Made by a program: the position numbers and the translations under genes. A stretch of 64,000 nucleotides of DNA from assembly GCF_000971175.1 (NCBI RefSeq), contig NZ_BBLY01000001.1, forward strand, positions 109,314 to 173,313. Reading direction: 5' to 3'. Numbering within the stretch: the stretch's first letter is position 1; every line of letters starts with the position of its first letter. The DNA comes from Demequina pelophila (GTDB lineage: Bacteria; Actinomycetota; Actinomycetes; Actinomycetales; Demequinaceae). The notes beneath the pieces were generated by a model. The model was given only the letters and a program-made list of their open reading frames with translations. It was not told the origin of the DNA and did no database searches. Below, piece by piece: positions 44,870 through 53,612 of the stretch.

Positions 44870-44884
44870 GTACCGTGGGGAACC

Positions 44885-47713
44885 ATGGCACAGACTCGGC
44901 AGACGCGTCCCTCGACGCGCTCGTCGGCCAGCAACGCGTCCGGCGGACGCGGCGGCCAGGGCGCGCGCGGGGGACAGGGGAAGGGCAACCCTCCCAAGAA
45001 GAAGGCACCCGCCGCCCTGCGCGGCGCGCGCAAGGCGGCCGAGGGCACGGCGAGCGCGATCGGCTCGGGTGTCCGGGGCATCGGCCACGGCGCCCGCGAC
45101 GTGAGCCCCGCGGTGCGCCGCGACGGCCTCGCGATCGCGCTCATCATCGTCGCGATCATCGTCGCGTCCCGCGAGTGGTTCCACCTGCCCAGCTGGGCGG
45201 GGACGGCGATCCACTGGCTCGCCGCCGGCACGTTCGGCGTGCTCGCGATGGGCCTGCCCGTGGTGCTGCTCATCATGGCCATCCGCCTCATGCGCGCCCC
45301 GCAGGAGGAGGCCGCCAACCACCGCATGACGCTCGGCGCGTTCATGCTGGGCACGCTCGTGTGCGGCATCATCCACGTCGCGCACGGCGAGCCCAGCCCC
45401 AGCGCGAACCTCGAGGAGCTCCAGGGCTCCGGCGGCATCCTGGGCTGGGCGATCGGCACCCCGCTGTCGCTGCTGGTGTCCGCGCCGCTCGCGATCGTCG
45501 TCATGTCGCTGCTGTCGCTGCTGGCCGTCCTCATCATCACGGGCGTGTCGCTGCGCGAGGCCGCCGAGTGGTTCCGCGAAGTCGCGAGCCACGCCCGCGG
45601 CGAGGAGGCCCCGGCGGAGGACGAGGAGCTCGACCTGCCCGAGCACCGCACGCTCGAGCGGCCCAGCACCTCCACCCACGTGCCCACGCGTGCGGGCCGG
45701 CGACCCAACATCTTCGCGGGCCTCATCGAGCGCGTGATCGCGGGCCGCCGCGACCACGTCCGCGACACCGGCCTGGACTCGTACGAGGCGGACGAGGCCT
45801 TCGCCTCCGCCGCGACCGTCGAGCGCACCGACTTCGACCGCCTCATCGCTCCCGACGCGCCCGTCACCGAGCGCCTGTCGCCCTACGACGGCGCGGCCGA
45901 GGAGGCCGCGACGCCCGCGCAGGGCACGCCGGCCGCCACGCCGGTGGGCCGGCGCGCGACGGCCCCGGCGGGACCGCCGGCCCCGGCCCCTGCATCGTCC
46001 CTGGGAAGCCCCGCACCCGGCCCCACCAGCGTCCTTCCCACGGAGGACGTGGACACGGCCGCCCTGGAGGTGGACGACGTGGACACGGCGGCCCTGGCGA
46101 TGGACGATGCGCCGGGCGGCCCGGTCGCGCCGCCCGCCACGTCCGTGGTGCCGCGCGGCGAGCAGGGCGTGCTCGAGAACTCCAACCCCTACGTGCTGCC
46201 GTCGATGGAGATGCTGGTCCACGGCGCGCCCCACAAGGAGCGCTCCGCCGCGAACGACCGCGTGGTGGCCGCGCTCACCACGGTGCTCGAGGAGTTCGGC
46301 GTCAACGCGGAGGTCACCGGCTTCACGCGCGGCCCCACGGTCACGCGCTACGAGGTCGAGCTGGGCCCCGGCGTCAAGGTCGAGAAGATCACGCAGCTCA
46401 ACAAGAACATCGCGTACGCGGTGGCGAGCGCGGACGTGCGCATCCTGTCGCCCATCCCCGGCAAGTCCGCGATCGGCATCGAGATCCCCAACGTGGACCG
46501 CGAGACCGTGGTGCTGGGCGACGTGCTCCGCTCGCAGGTGGCGCAGCGCAACGACCACCCGATGGCGATCGGCATCGGCAAGGACGTCGAGGGCGGCTAC
46601 GTCATGGCCAACCTGGCGAAGATGCCGCACCTGCTGGTCGCGGGTGCGACCGGCGCCGGAAAGTCGGGCTTCGTCAACTCCCTCATCACCTCGATCCTCA
46701 TGCGCGCGACGCCGGACGAGGTGCGCATGGTGCTGGTCGACCCCAAGCGCGTCGAGCTCACCATCTACGAGGGCATCCCGCACCTCATCACCCCGATCAT
46801 CACCGACGCGAAGAAGGCCGCGCAGGCCCTCGAGTGGGTGGTGAAGGAGATGGACATGCGCTACGACGACCTGGCGCTGTTCGGCTACAAGCACATCGAC
46901 GACTTCAACAAGGCGGTGCGCGCCGGCAAGGTGAAGCCGCTGCCGGGCTCCAACCGCGTCATCAAGACGTACCCGTACCTGCTGGTGATCGTCGACGAGC
47001 TCGCGGACCTCATGATGGTCGCGCCGCGCGACGTCGACGAGTCCATCCAGCGCATCACGCAGCTCGCGCGTGCGGCCGGCATCCACCTGGTGCTCGCGAC
47101 GCAGCGCCCGTCCGTCGACATCATCACGGGAACCATCAAGGCGAACGTGCCCTCGCGCCTGGCCTTCGCCACCAGCTCGCTCGCCGACAGCCGCGTGGTG
47201 CTCGACACCCCGGGCGCGGAGAAGCTGATCGGCCAGGGCGACGCCCTGTTCCAGCCCATGGGCGCCTCGAAGCCGTTCCGCGTGCAGGGCTCGTGGGTGA
47301 CGGAGACGGAGATCCACGCCGCGGTCGAGCACTCCAAGCGCCAGGCCGACCCCGAGTACCGCGACGACGTCACCCAGGCGTCGGGCAGCGGCCCCGCGGT
47401 GGCCGAGGACATCGGCGAGGACCTCGACGACCTGCTCCAGGCGGCCGAGCTGGTCATCACCACGCAGCTCGGGTCGACCTCGATGCTCCAGCGCAAGCTC
47501 AAGATGGGCTTCGCCAAGGCCGGTCGCCTCATGGACCTGCTGGAGACCAGGGAGGTCGTCGGACCGAGCCAGGGATCCAAGGCCCGTGACGTATTGGTCA
47601 CACCTGACGAACTCGCGTCCACTCTTGCTGTCCTCCGTGGAGAGTCCTCCGCTACGGTTTTGCCAACCGACGCACCGAGCGAGGCTGAGGACGACGAATG
47701 GACGGATTCGTAG
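44885..47713 (+). CDS. ftsK: DNA translocase FtsK
   Basis: FtsK pumps DNA at the septum to resolve chromosomes. The 942-residue protein has a basic Gly/Lys-rich N terminus, four hydrophobic helices (about residues 82-222), a Pro/Ala linker and the motor. Walker A VAGATGAGKSG is near residue 587; LVIVDELADLMM is Walker B and RAAGIHLVLATQRPSVDI follows. The gamma domain near the C terminus (TTQLGSTSMLQRKLKMGFAKA) recognises polar DNA motifs. The last 16 nt overlap the start of a GGDEF-EAL gene. Confidence 0.95.
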   Translation: MAQTRQTRPSTRSSASNASGGRGGQGARGGQGKGNPPKKKAPAALRGARKAAEGTASAIGSGVRGIGHGARDVSPAVRRDGLAIALIIVAIIVASREWFHLPSWAGTAIHWLAAGTFGVLAMGLPVVLLIMAIRLMRAPQEEAANHRMTLGAFMLGTLVCGIIHVAHGEPSPSANLEELQGSGGILGWAIGTPLSLLVSAPLAIVVMSLLSLLAVLIITGVSLREAAEWFREVASHARGEEAPAEDEELDLPEHRTLERPSTSTHVPTRAGRRPNIFAGLIERVIAGRRDHVRDTGLDSYEADEAFASAATVERTDFDRLIAPDAPVTERLSPYDGAAEEAATPAQGTPAATPVGRRATAPAGPPAPAPASSLGSPAPGPTSVLPTEDVDTAALEVDDVDTAALAMDDAPGGPVAPPATSVVPRGEQGVLENSNPYVLPSMEMLVHGAPHKERSAANDRVVAALTTVLEEFGVNAEVTGFTRGPTVTRYEVELGPGVKVEKITQLNKNIAYAVASADVRILSPIPGKSAIGIEIPNVDRETVVLGDVLRSQVAQRNDHPMAIGIGKDVEGGYVMANLAKMPHLLVAGATGAGKSGFVNSLITSILMRATPDEVRMVLVDPKRVELTIYEGIPHLITPIITDAKKAAQALEWVVKEMDMRYDDLALFGYKHIDDFNKAVRAGKVKPLPGSNRVIKTYPYLLVIVDELADLMMVAPRDVDESIQRITQLARAAGIHLVLATQRPSVDIITGTIKANVPSRLAFATSSLADSRVVLDTPGAEKLIGQGDALFQPMGASKPFRVQGSWVTETEIHAAVEHSKRQADPEYRDDVTQASGSGPAVAEDIGEDLDDLLQAAELVITTQLGSTSMLQRKLKMGFAKAGRLMDLLETREVVGPSQGSKARDVLVTPDELASTLAVLRGESSATVLPTDAPSEAEDDEWTDS

Positions 47714-49953
47714 GGCTGTTCGACCGGCCCGCCGCGGTCGCGGCCTTCGCCGCGCTCCTGGTCGTCCTGGCCGCGGTCGCCGGCTATTCGTTCTGGCGCT
47801 CGTCGCGCGAGCGCTGCGCCCGCGAGGCCGTGGTGGCCCAGGAGGCACGGCTGCGCAGCCAGTTCGAGGCCGTCATGGCGCACACCCGCGACGGGGTGCT
47901 CATCTCGACGCTCTCGGGGGACGTCGCGCTCGTCTCGGACGTGGCCGCCGCGATCCTGGGCATCGACCCCGCGGAGGTGGTGGGCCGGCCCGTGGCGCGG
48001 CTGCCGCTGCGCGTCGTGGACGCCAAGTCCCAGCCGCTGGGCCCGGCCGAGGCCTTCACCGCATCATCCGATGGGCGCCCGCGCATCGTCGGGGTGCCGG
48101 GCCGGCGCGGCCCCGACGACGTCCGCTGGCTGCAGGTCGAGGCGCGCACCGTCCAGGACGGTCCCGAGGGTCCGCTGGTCGTGACGAGCCTGATCGACGC
48201 GGCCGGACTGCGCGAGGCCGCGGAGGCGCTGAGCAACTCCGACGCCCAGTTCCGCCGCGCGATGGAGAACGCCCCCACCGGGATGGCGCTCGTCGACCTC
48301 GAGTGGCGTCTGCTCGAGGTCAACCGGTCCTTCGCGGAGATGATGGGCTCCACCGTCGCGGCGCTGCGCGGCACCCCGTTCTCCGCGCTGTCGCACCCGC
48401 AGGACCTCCAGGCCGAGCGCGACCAGCTGCAGCGCCTCTACGACGGCCACCAGAGCCGGTTCTCGCTCGAGAAGCGATACGTGCGCGCCGACGGCAACGT
48501 CGTGTGGGCGGTGCTCGACGTCGCGCTGGTGCGCTTCGCCGGCGGCGCCCCGGACCACTACGTGGTCCAGGTGCGCGACACGACCGACGACCGCATGCAC
48601 TCCGAGCTGCTCAACCACCGCGCGATGCACGACCCGCTCACGGGCCTGGCGAACCGGACGCTGCTGCACGAGGTGCTGCAGAAGATGCTGGACCAGCCCG
48701 ACGCGGACGGCCGGGTGGGCGTGATCGCGATCGACCTCGACGGATTCAAGGCGCTCAACGACCGCTTCGGCCACGCGACGGGCGACACGGCGCTGGTGCA
48801 CGTCGCGGGCGTGCTGCGCGCGGCGGCCGGCGGGCGCGGGACGGTGGCCCGCCTGGGCGGGGACGAGTTCGTGGTCGCGGTCCAGGGGCCGGACACCTCG
48901 AAGGCGCTGTTCGACATCGCGGCGTCCTTCCACGAGGGGCTGCGCCGCCCGCTGACCATCAAGCGCCACCAGATCCAGCTGGCCGGGTCCGTGGGGATCG
49001 CGCTGGCGGACGAGGACACGCGACCCGGCGGCGGGCCCGCCCTGCTGGGCGCCGCGGACGCGGCCATGTACCGCGCGAAGGCGACGGGCCGCAACCGCAC
49101 GGAGGTCTACGAGCCGTCCATGCGCACCCGTTCCGAGGGCGAGGAGGAGCTCGCGCAGGAGCTCGCGCGGGCGATCGACCGCGGCGAGCTGGTGCTGCAC
49201 TACCAGCCCATCCTCGACCTCGCGTCGCGCCGCATGGTGGGCTACGAGGCGCTGGTCCGCTGGCACCACCCCGTCCGCGGGCTGCTGCTCCCGCCGGCCT
49301 TCCTGCCGCTCATCGAGGACCGCGGCCTCGCCACCACGCTGAGCGCCTCGCTGGTGGAGCAGGCCGCGCACTTCCTGTCCCGCCACGAATCGAAGACCTC
49401 GTGGGTGTCGCTCAACGTCACCGCGGACCAGCTGGGCGACTCCGAGTTCGCGGACCGGGTGCTGAGCGCGATCGCCCGCCACCGGATCAGCCCCCAGCGC
49501 ATCGTGGTCGAGCTCACCGAGGCGTCGATCGTGGCGCCCAACACGCGCATCCGCCACGAGCTCACCGAGCTGCGCAACGCCGGCGTGCCCATCCTGCTGG
49601 ACGACTTCGGCACCGGCGTGTCGCCGCTGTCGTACCTGCGCGACCTGCCGGTCAGCGGCGTCAAGCTCGACATGTCCTTCGTCGCGGGCATCCCCGACGA
49701 CCCGGCGGGCGCCCGCGTGTCGCGCGCGCTGGGAGCGCTCGCCCGGGAGCTGGGGCTCGACACGATCGCCGAGGGCATCGAGACCGAGGCGCAGGCGGAG
49801 TTCCTGGCCGACTGCGGCTGGCGCCTGGGCCAGGGCTGGCTGTTCGGCGTCGCGCAGCCGCCGGGCTCGGTGATGTCCCAGGCGGCTCAGATGAGCGACG
49901 GCCGCATCGCGCCGTGGCCCGAGGAGCACCCGCGCGAGGCCGACGCGCGCTGA
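47698..49953 (+). CDS. PAS-GGDEF-EAL cyclic-di-GMP signalling protein
   Basis: The 751-residue protein has an N-terminal membrane helix (about residues 12-32), two PAS-like domains (about 55-170 and 185-300), a GGDEF domain with an intact GGDEF motif (residues 387-391) and an EAL domain (YEALVRW, E517). EAL catalytic features remain: VSLNVTA, VELTEAS, LLDDFGTG, VKLDMSF, AEGIETEAQ. No RxxD inhibitory site is seen before GGDEF. Both synthase and phosphodiesterase activity are possible. Its start overlaps ftsK by 16 nt. Confidence 0.9.
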   Translation: MDGFVGLFDRPAAVAAFAALLVVLAAVAGYSFWRSSRERCAREAVVAQEARLRSQFEAVMAHTRDGVLISTLSGDVALVSDVAAAILGIDPAEVVGRPVARLPLRVVDAKSQPLGPAEAFTASSDGRPRIVGVPGRRGPDDVRWLQVEARTVQDGPEGPLVVTSLIDAAGLREAAEALSNSDAQFRRAMENAPTGMALVDLEWRLLEVNRSFAEMMGSTVAALRGTPFSALSHPQDLQAERDQLQRLYDGHQSRFSLEKRYVRADGNVVWAVLDVALVRFAGGAPDHYVVQVRDTTDDRMHSELLNHRAMHDPLTGLANRTLLHEVLQKMLDQPDADGRVGVIAIDLDGFKALNDRFGHATGDTALVHVAGVLRAAAGGRGTVARLGGDEFVVAVQGPDTSKALFDIAASFHEGLRRPLTIKRHQIQLAGSVGIALADEDTRPGGGPALLGAADAAMYRAKATGRNRTEVYEPSMRTRSEGEEELAQELARAIDRGELVLHYQPILDLASRRMVGYEALVRWHHPVRGLLLPPAFLPLIEDRGLATTLSASLVEQAAHFLSRHESKTSWVSLNVTADQLGDSEFADRVLSAIARHRISPQRIVVELTEASIVAPNTRIRHELTELRNAGVPILLDDFGTGVSPLSYLRDLPVSGVKLDMSFVAGIPDDPAGARVSRALGALARELGLDTIAEGIETEAQAEFLADCGWRLGQGWLFGVAQPPGSVMSQAAQMSDGRIAPWPEEHPREADAR

Positions 49954-49963
49954 GCCGTCCCGC

Positions 49964-50659
49964 TCAGGCCGAGGGCGTCGCGCCGCCGGTGCTCAGCCAC
50001 GCCACCACCACGTCGCCGATGAGCGCGCGGTGGTGGTCGCGCAGGGCGGGATCGAGCAGATCCCGGTCGAACAGGAAACCGAACGTGTACCGGTTCGCGA
50101 CCTGGAAGAAGCAGTACGCGCTGATGACCAGGTGCACGTCGAGCGCGGTCACGCCGTCCCGCACCGTGCCCTCGGCGCGGCCGCGCGCGAGGATCGTGTC
50201 GAGCAGCCCCACCGCGTCCGAGTTGATCCCGCGCAGGGATTCCAGCCGCGTGATGTGCTCGCCGCGGTGGATGTTCTCGATCGACACGAGCCGGATGAAG
50301 TCGCTGTGGTCGAGGTGGTGGTCGTACGTGCGCTCGGCGATGCGCCGCAGCGCCACGGCGGGCGGGAGGTCGCTCACCTGCACCTCGTGCTCGGCGTCGC
50401 GGATGCCCCGGTACGCCTTCTCCAGGACCGCGAGGTAGAGCTTCTCCTTGGAGCCGAAGTAGTAGTAGATCATCCGCTTGGTGGTCGCGGTGCGCTCGGC
50501 GATGTGATCGACGCGCGCGCCGGTGTAGCCCGAGTCCGCGAACACCTGGGTGGCGACCTCGAGCAGCTCGGCGCGGGTGCGCTCGGCGTCGCGGCGGCGG
50601 ACGGGCTGCGGGGGCACGGGCGTCAGCCTAGGCGCGGGTCGGGGCGAGGACACGGTCAC
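49964..50659 (-). CDS. TetR-family regulator of the quinate/shikimate cluster
   Basis: The 231-residue protein has a TetR helix-turn-helix (RAELLEVATQVFADSGYTG, VDHIAERTATTKRMIYYYFGSKEKLY) and a helical ligand domain (LVSIENIHRGEHITRLESL). It is the last gene of the minus-strand operon with the TRAP transporter and dehydrogenase, so it likely controls that cluster. The GTG start at 50659 overlaps the amidohydrolase stop as GTGA; a GTG at 50653 is an alternative. Confidence 0.85.
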   Translation of the reverse strand: MTVSSPRPAPRLTPVPPQPVRRRDAERTRAELLEVATQVFADSGYTGARVDHIAERTATTKRMIYYYFGSKEKLYLAVLEKAYRGIRDAEHEVQVSDLPPAVALRRIAERTYDHHLDHSDFIRLVSIENIHRGEHITRLESLRGINSDAVGLLDTILARGRAEGTVRDGVTALDVHLVISAYCFFQVANRYTFGFLFDRDLLDPALRDHHRALIGDVVVAWLSTGGATPSA

Positions 50660-51624
50660 GCCCCCGCCAGGATGCGGCGCGGGTTGTCCACCAGGAGCGT
50701 GGCGAGCGTCCGGTCGTCCACGCCGGCGGCGCGCAGGCGGGGCAGGATCGTCGCGGGCAGGTGGTCGAGCCGCCAGTCCGGCGCGTGGGCGGCCCGCCAG
50801 GACGGGGGAGTGACGCGGCTGAACACCGCGGCGTCGTGGGACAGGACGATGCGCTCGGCGTAGCCCCGGTCCAGGAGCGCGAGCAGCGTCGCGATGCGCG
50901 CGCCGTCGTCGCCCGCGTGCGCCATCCCGAAGCGGTCGAAGCCCAGATACGAGCCGCGATCGGCGAGCCGCATGAGGTAGTCGAGGTCGCCGCTGTCCCC
51001 GCTGTGGCCGATCACCACGCGTTCGAGCGGCACCCCCAGCCGCGCGAGCAGGTCCTGCTGCGCGAGGCCTCCGCGGGCCGCGGCGTCGGAGTGCGTCGTG
51101 AGGGGCGCGCCGGTGCGCGCGTGCGCGGTTGCGGCGGCCGCGAACACCCTCGCCTGCGGGGGCGTGGGCTCCGCCCCGTCGGAGAAGACCTTGATGATCC
51201 CGGCGCGCACCCCGGTGTCGCCGATGCCGTGCTCGAGGTCGCGCACGAACAGCGCGACCAGGGGGTCGGGGCCGCCCACGAGGGAGTCTGGGCCGTGCGA
51301 CAGCACCGCGGGGGGCAGGCCCGCCGCCGCATACCAGCCGGTCGCCGCGACGATCCGCAGGGGGACGCGGGAGGCGACCTCGCGCACGCGCGACACGTCG
51401 CGGCCCAGGCCGGGCACGGTGAGGTCGACCAGGGTGGACACCCCGAGCCCGGCGAGCCGGGTGAGCTCCTCCACCGCGCGCTCGATCGCCGCCGCCTCGT
51501 CCCACTCAGGATGGGGCAGGTCCGCGTCGAGCACGGGGTCGAGCACGAAGAGATGCTCGTGCATGAGCGTGGTGCCGAGGGAGTCCCCCGGCACCACGCC
51601 CATGATGGTGGGCACGTCGCTCAT
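50656..51624 (-). CDS. Phosphotriesterase-family amidohydrolase
   Basis: The 322-residue TIM-barrel metallohydrolase has the HxH pair in MHEHLFV (H22, H24), the lysine that is carboxylated in the family (GIIKVFSDG), THSDAAARGG, VVIGHSGDSGD and the metal Asp in IVLSHDA. Many relatives are lactonases rather than phosphotriesterases. In this quinate/shikimate operon a lactone or ester of the substrate is a plausible target, but that is inference. Confidence 0.8.
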   Translation of the reverse strand: MSDVPTIMGVVPGDSLGTTLMHEHLFVLDPVLDADLPHPEWDEAAAIERAVEELTRLAGLGVSTLVDLTVPGLGRDVSRVREVASRVPLRIVAATGWYAAAGLPPAVLSHGPDSLVGGPDPLVALFVRDLEHGIGDTGVRAGIIKVFSDGAEPTPPQARVFAAAATAHARTGAPLTTHSDAAARGGLAQQDLLARLGVPLERVVIGHSGDSGDLDYLMRLADRGSYLGFDRFGMAHAGDDGARIATLLALLDRGYAERIVLSHDAAVFSRVTPPSWRAAHAPDWRLDHLPATILPRLRAAGVDDRTLATLLVDNPRRILAGA

Positions 51625-51639
51625 GCGCGTGGTGCCGGA

Positions 51640-52713
51640 TCAGGGGGCGGTGGCGCGCATCGCCTCGTAGACCGACAGGAGCTCGCCGGTGTAGGTCTCC
51701 ATGAAGAAGGCCTCGGCCTTCTCGGAGAAGGCGGCGCGGTCGACGTCGTCGACGATCTCCCACTCGTCGCCGCCGCGCCACTCGTCGAGCGTGGCCTCCT
51801 CGGACTCGGCGACGCAGGCCGTCACCTCGTCCACGGCGGTCACCACCGCGGCGGAGAGCGCCTCCTGCTGCTCCGCGGACAGCTCGTCCCACTTCGAGCT
51901 CATGATCACCAGGTTGGTGTTCTGCTGGTGGGCGGACAGGCTGAGGTAGTCCTGCACCTCGGCGAAGTTCTGCGCGACGATGTTGGTCAGCGGGTTCTCC
52001 TGGCCGTCGACCGTCCCGTTCTGGAGGGCGAGGTACAGCTCCTCGTAGGCCACCTCGGTGGCCGTCGCGCCCAGCGCCTGCGCGTTGAGCAGGTACTGCG
52101 GGGAGCCCGGGAAGCGCATGCGCACGCCCTCGAGGTCCTCGGGGGTGCGGATGGGCGCGTCGACCGTGGTGAAGTGACGGGCGCCCGCGGACCACACGCC
52201 CAGCGTCTGGACGCCGGCCGCCTCCGCGAAGCCGTCGACCAGGACCGACGACTCGTCGCTGGCCATGAAGGCCGCGATGTGCTCCGGCGAGTCGAAGCCG
52301 AAGGCGGCGTCCATGACGCTGATGGGCTCGTACACGGCGCCCAGCGCCGAGGCGCCCTGGATGTCCATGTCGATGTCGCCGGACACCACGGAGGCGATGC
52401 GGTCGGCGTCGCCGCCCAGCTGGCTGGCGGGGAAGATCTCGATGGTGAGGCCCACGTTGGCGGCCTCGACCACGTCGGCGATGACCTGCGCGCCGCAGCG
52501 GTGCTGCGGCTGGTCCTCGGTGTAGCTGTGGGCGAGAGTGATCTCGAGAGACTCCATCGAGTCGGTGGTCTCGCCGCCGTCATCGGCGGCGGCGGTGCTG
52601 CCGGTGTCGGTGTCCGTGTCGTCGGAGTCTCCCGAGGAGCAGGCAGCCAGCATCAGTGCCGGTACCGCGGCGAGAGCGATCCAGCGCACACCGTGGGGAC
52701 GTCGTGCGTTCAT
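51640..52713 (-). CDS. dctP: TRAP transporter solute-binding lipoprotein (DctP)
   Basis: The 357-residue protein has a lipoprotein signal (LAACSSG, Cys25) and a TRAP DctP fold: LEITLAHSYTEDQPQHRCG, IEIFPASQLGGDADRIASV, VRMRFPGSPQYLLNAQALGA (conserved Arg for carboxylate binding) and YLALQNGTVDGQENP. The ligand is probably an organic acid; genomic context suggests quinate or shikimate. Its ATG overlaps the stop of the dehydrogenase gene, placing the binding protein after the permease genes. Confidence 0.88.
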   Translation of the reverse strand: MNARRPHGVRWIALAAVPALMLAACSSGDSDDTDTDTGSTAAADDGGETTDSMESLEITLAHSYTEDQPQHRCGAQVIADVVEAANVGLTIEIFPASQLGGDADRIASVVSGDIDMDIQGASALGAVYEPISVMDAAFGFDSPEHIAAFMASDESSVLVDGFAEAAGVQTLGVWSAGARHFTTVDAPIRTPEDLEGVRMRFPGSPQYLLNAQALGATATEVAYEELYLALQNGTVDGQENPLTNIVAQNFAEVQDYLSLSAHQQNTNLVIMSSKWDELSAEQQEALSAAVVTAVDEVTACVAESEEATLDEWRGGDEWEIVDDVDRAAFSEKAEAFFMETYTGELLSVYEAMRATAP

Positions 52714-53612
52714 CGTTCCTGTCCTTTCATAGGTGCCCAGTGGGCGTTTTCCCCGGCAGCCTCCGCGGCGACCAGGCCTTCCAGATCCGCGAGCATCGCT
52801 CGTCGGTCTGCAGTCTCATGGGTGAAGATCTCGAACGCGTCCGCGGCCTGGTGCAGCGCCATGCCGAGGCCGGTGAGGACGCGGCAGCCCCGCCGCCGGG
52901 CGCTCGCGACGAGCGCGGTCTCGACGGGGCGGTAGACGATGTCCGCGACGAAGGCCTGCGGCCGGAGCAGCGCCGCGTCGACCGCGGCCCCCGGGTGCGC
53001 GGCCATGCCCATCGGGGTCGCGTTGACCACGCCGTCCGCGTGCGCGAGCGCCTCCGCCACCCGGTCCAGCGCGATCGCCCGCCCGCCCGTGGCCGCGGCG
53101 AGCGCCGCGGCGCGGGACGGGTCCGCATCGGCGATCGTGAGCTCGCCCACGCGGGTCGCCAGCGCGTGCGCGACCGCCGCTCCCGCGCCTCCGGCGCCCA
53201 CGAGCACCACCGCCTCGCGCGCGCAGCCCGCCAGCGCGTCGTCCATCGCCGCTCCGAAGCCGCTCACGTCGGTGTTGTGGCCGGTCCGGCGGCCGCCCGC
53301 GAGGGTGACCGTGTTGACCGCGCCGACGGCCGCGGCGGCGGGGGACAGGTCGTCGAGCAGCGGCACGACGACCTGCTTGGCGGGGTGGGTGATGTTGAGG
53401 CCGTCGTAGCCCAGCTCCTGCGCGCATCCCAGCAGGCGTTCGAGGCCCTCCGGGGTGGCCGCGGTGCGGGGGATGTCGATGGTGCGGTAGATGTACGCCA
53501 TCCCGTGGCGGGCGCCCTCGAGCTCGTGCATCGCGGGGCTGAGCGACGGGCCGACGCCCTCGCCGATGAGCCCGACGAGCACGGTCCGGGGCCGGGCGGG
53601 TGCGAGGCTCAC
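52710..53612 (-). CDS. Quinate/shikimate dehydrogenase (NAD-type, AroE family)
   Basis: The 300-residue shikimate-dehydrogenase family protein has VGPSLSPAMHELEG, the catalytic lysine in GLNITHPAKQ, GAVNTVTLAGGRRTGHNTD and the Rossmann VVLVGAGGAGAAVAHAL. The residue after beta-2 is acidic (LTIADADPSRA), which favours NAD over NADP and a catabolic role, as in Corynebacterium QsuD. The neighbouring 3-dehydroshikimate dehydratase supports this over a biosynthetic AroE. GTG start overlaps dctM. Confidence 0.85.
   Translation of the reverse strand: MSLAPARPRTVLVGLIGEGVGPSLSPAMHELEGARHGMAYIYRTIDIPRTAATPEGLERLLGCAQELGYDGLNITHPAKQVVVPLLDDLSPAAAAVGAVNTVTLAGGRRTGHNTDVSGFGAAMDDALAGCAREAVVLVGAGGAGAAVAHALATRVGELTIADADPSRAAALAAATGGRAIALDRVAEALAHADGVVNATPMGMAAHPGAAVDAALLRPQAFVADIVYRPVETALVASARRRGCRVLTGLGMALHQAADAFEIFTHETADRRAMLADLEGLVAAEAAGENAHWAPMKGQER

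Noticed and set aside
42697..47848. Two minus-strand open frames over 1000 codons opposite dapA-rnj-ftsK
   Set aside because: Both lie on well-conserved plus-strand genes, lack start signals and domains, and show the same mirrored composition.
50656..51624. True organophosphate hydrolase
   Set aside because: Family membership does not imply this activity, and the context is quinate/shikimate catabolism.
52710..53612. Biosynthetic shikimate dehydrogenase
   Set aside because: The acidic residue after beta-2 suggests NAD, and the gene lies inside a catabolic TRAP operon facing a dehydroshikimate dehydratase.
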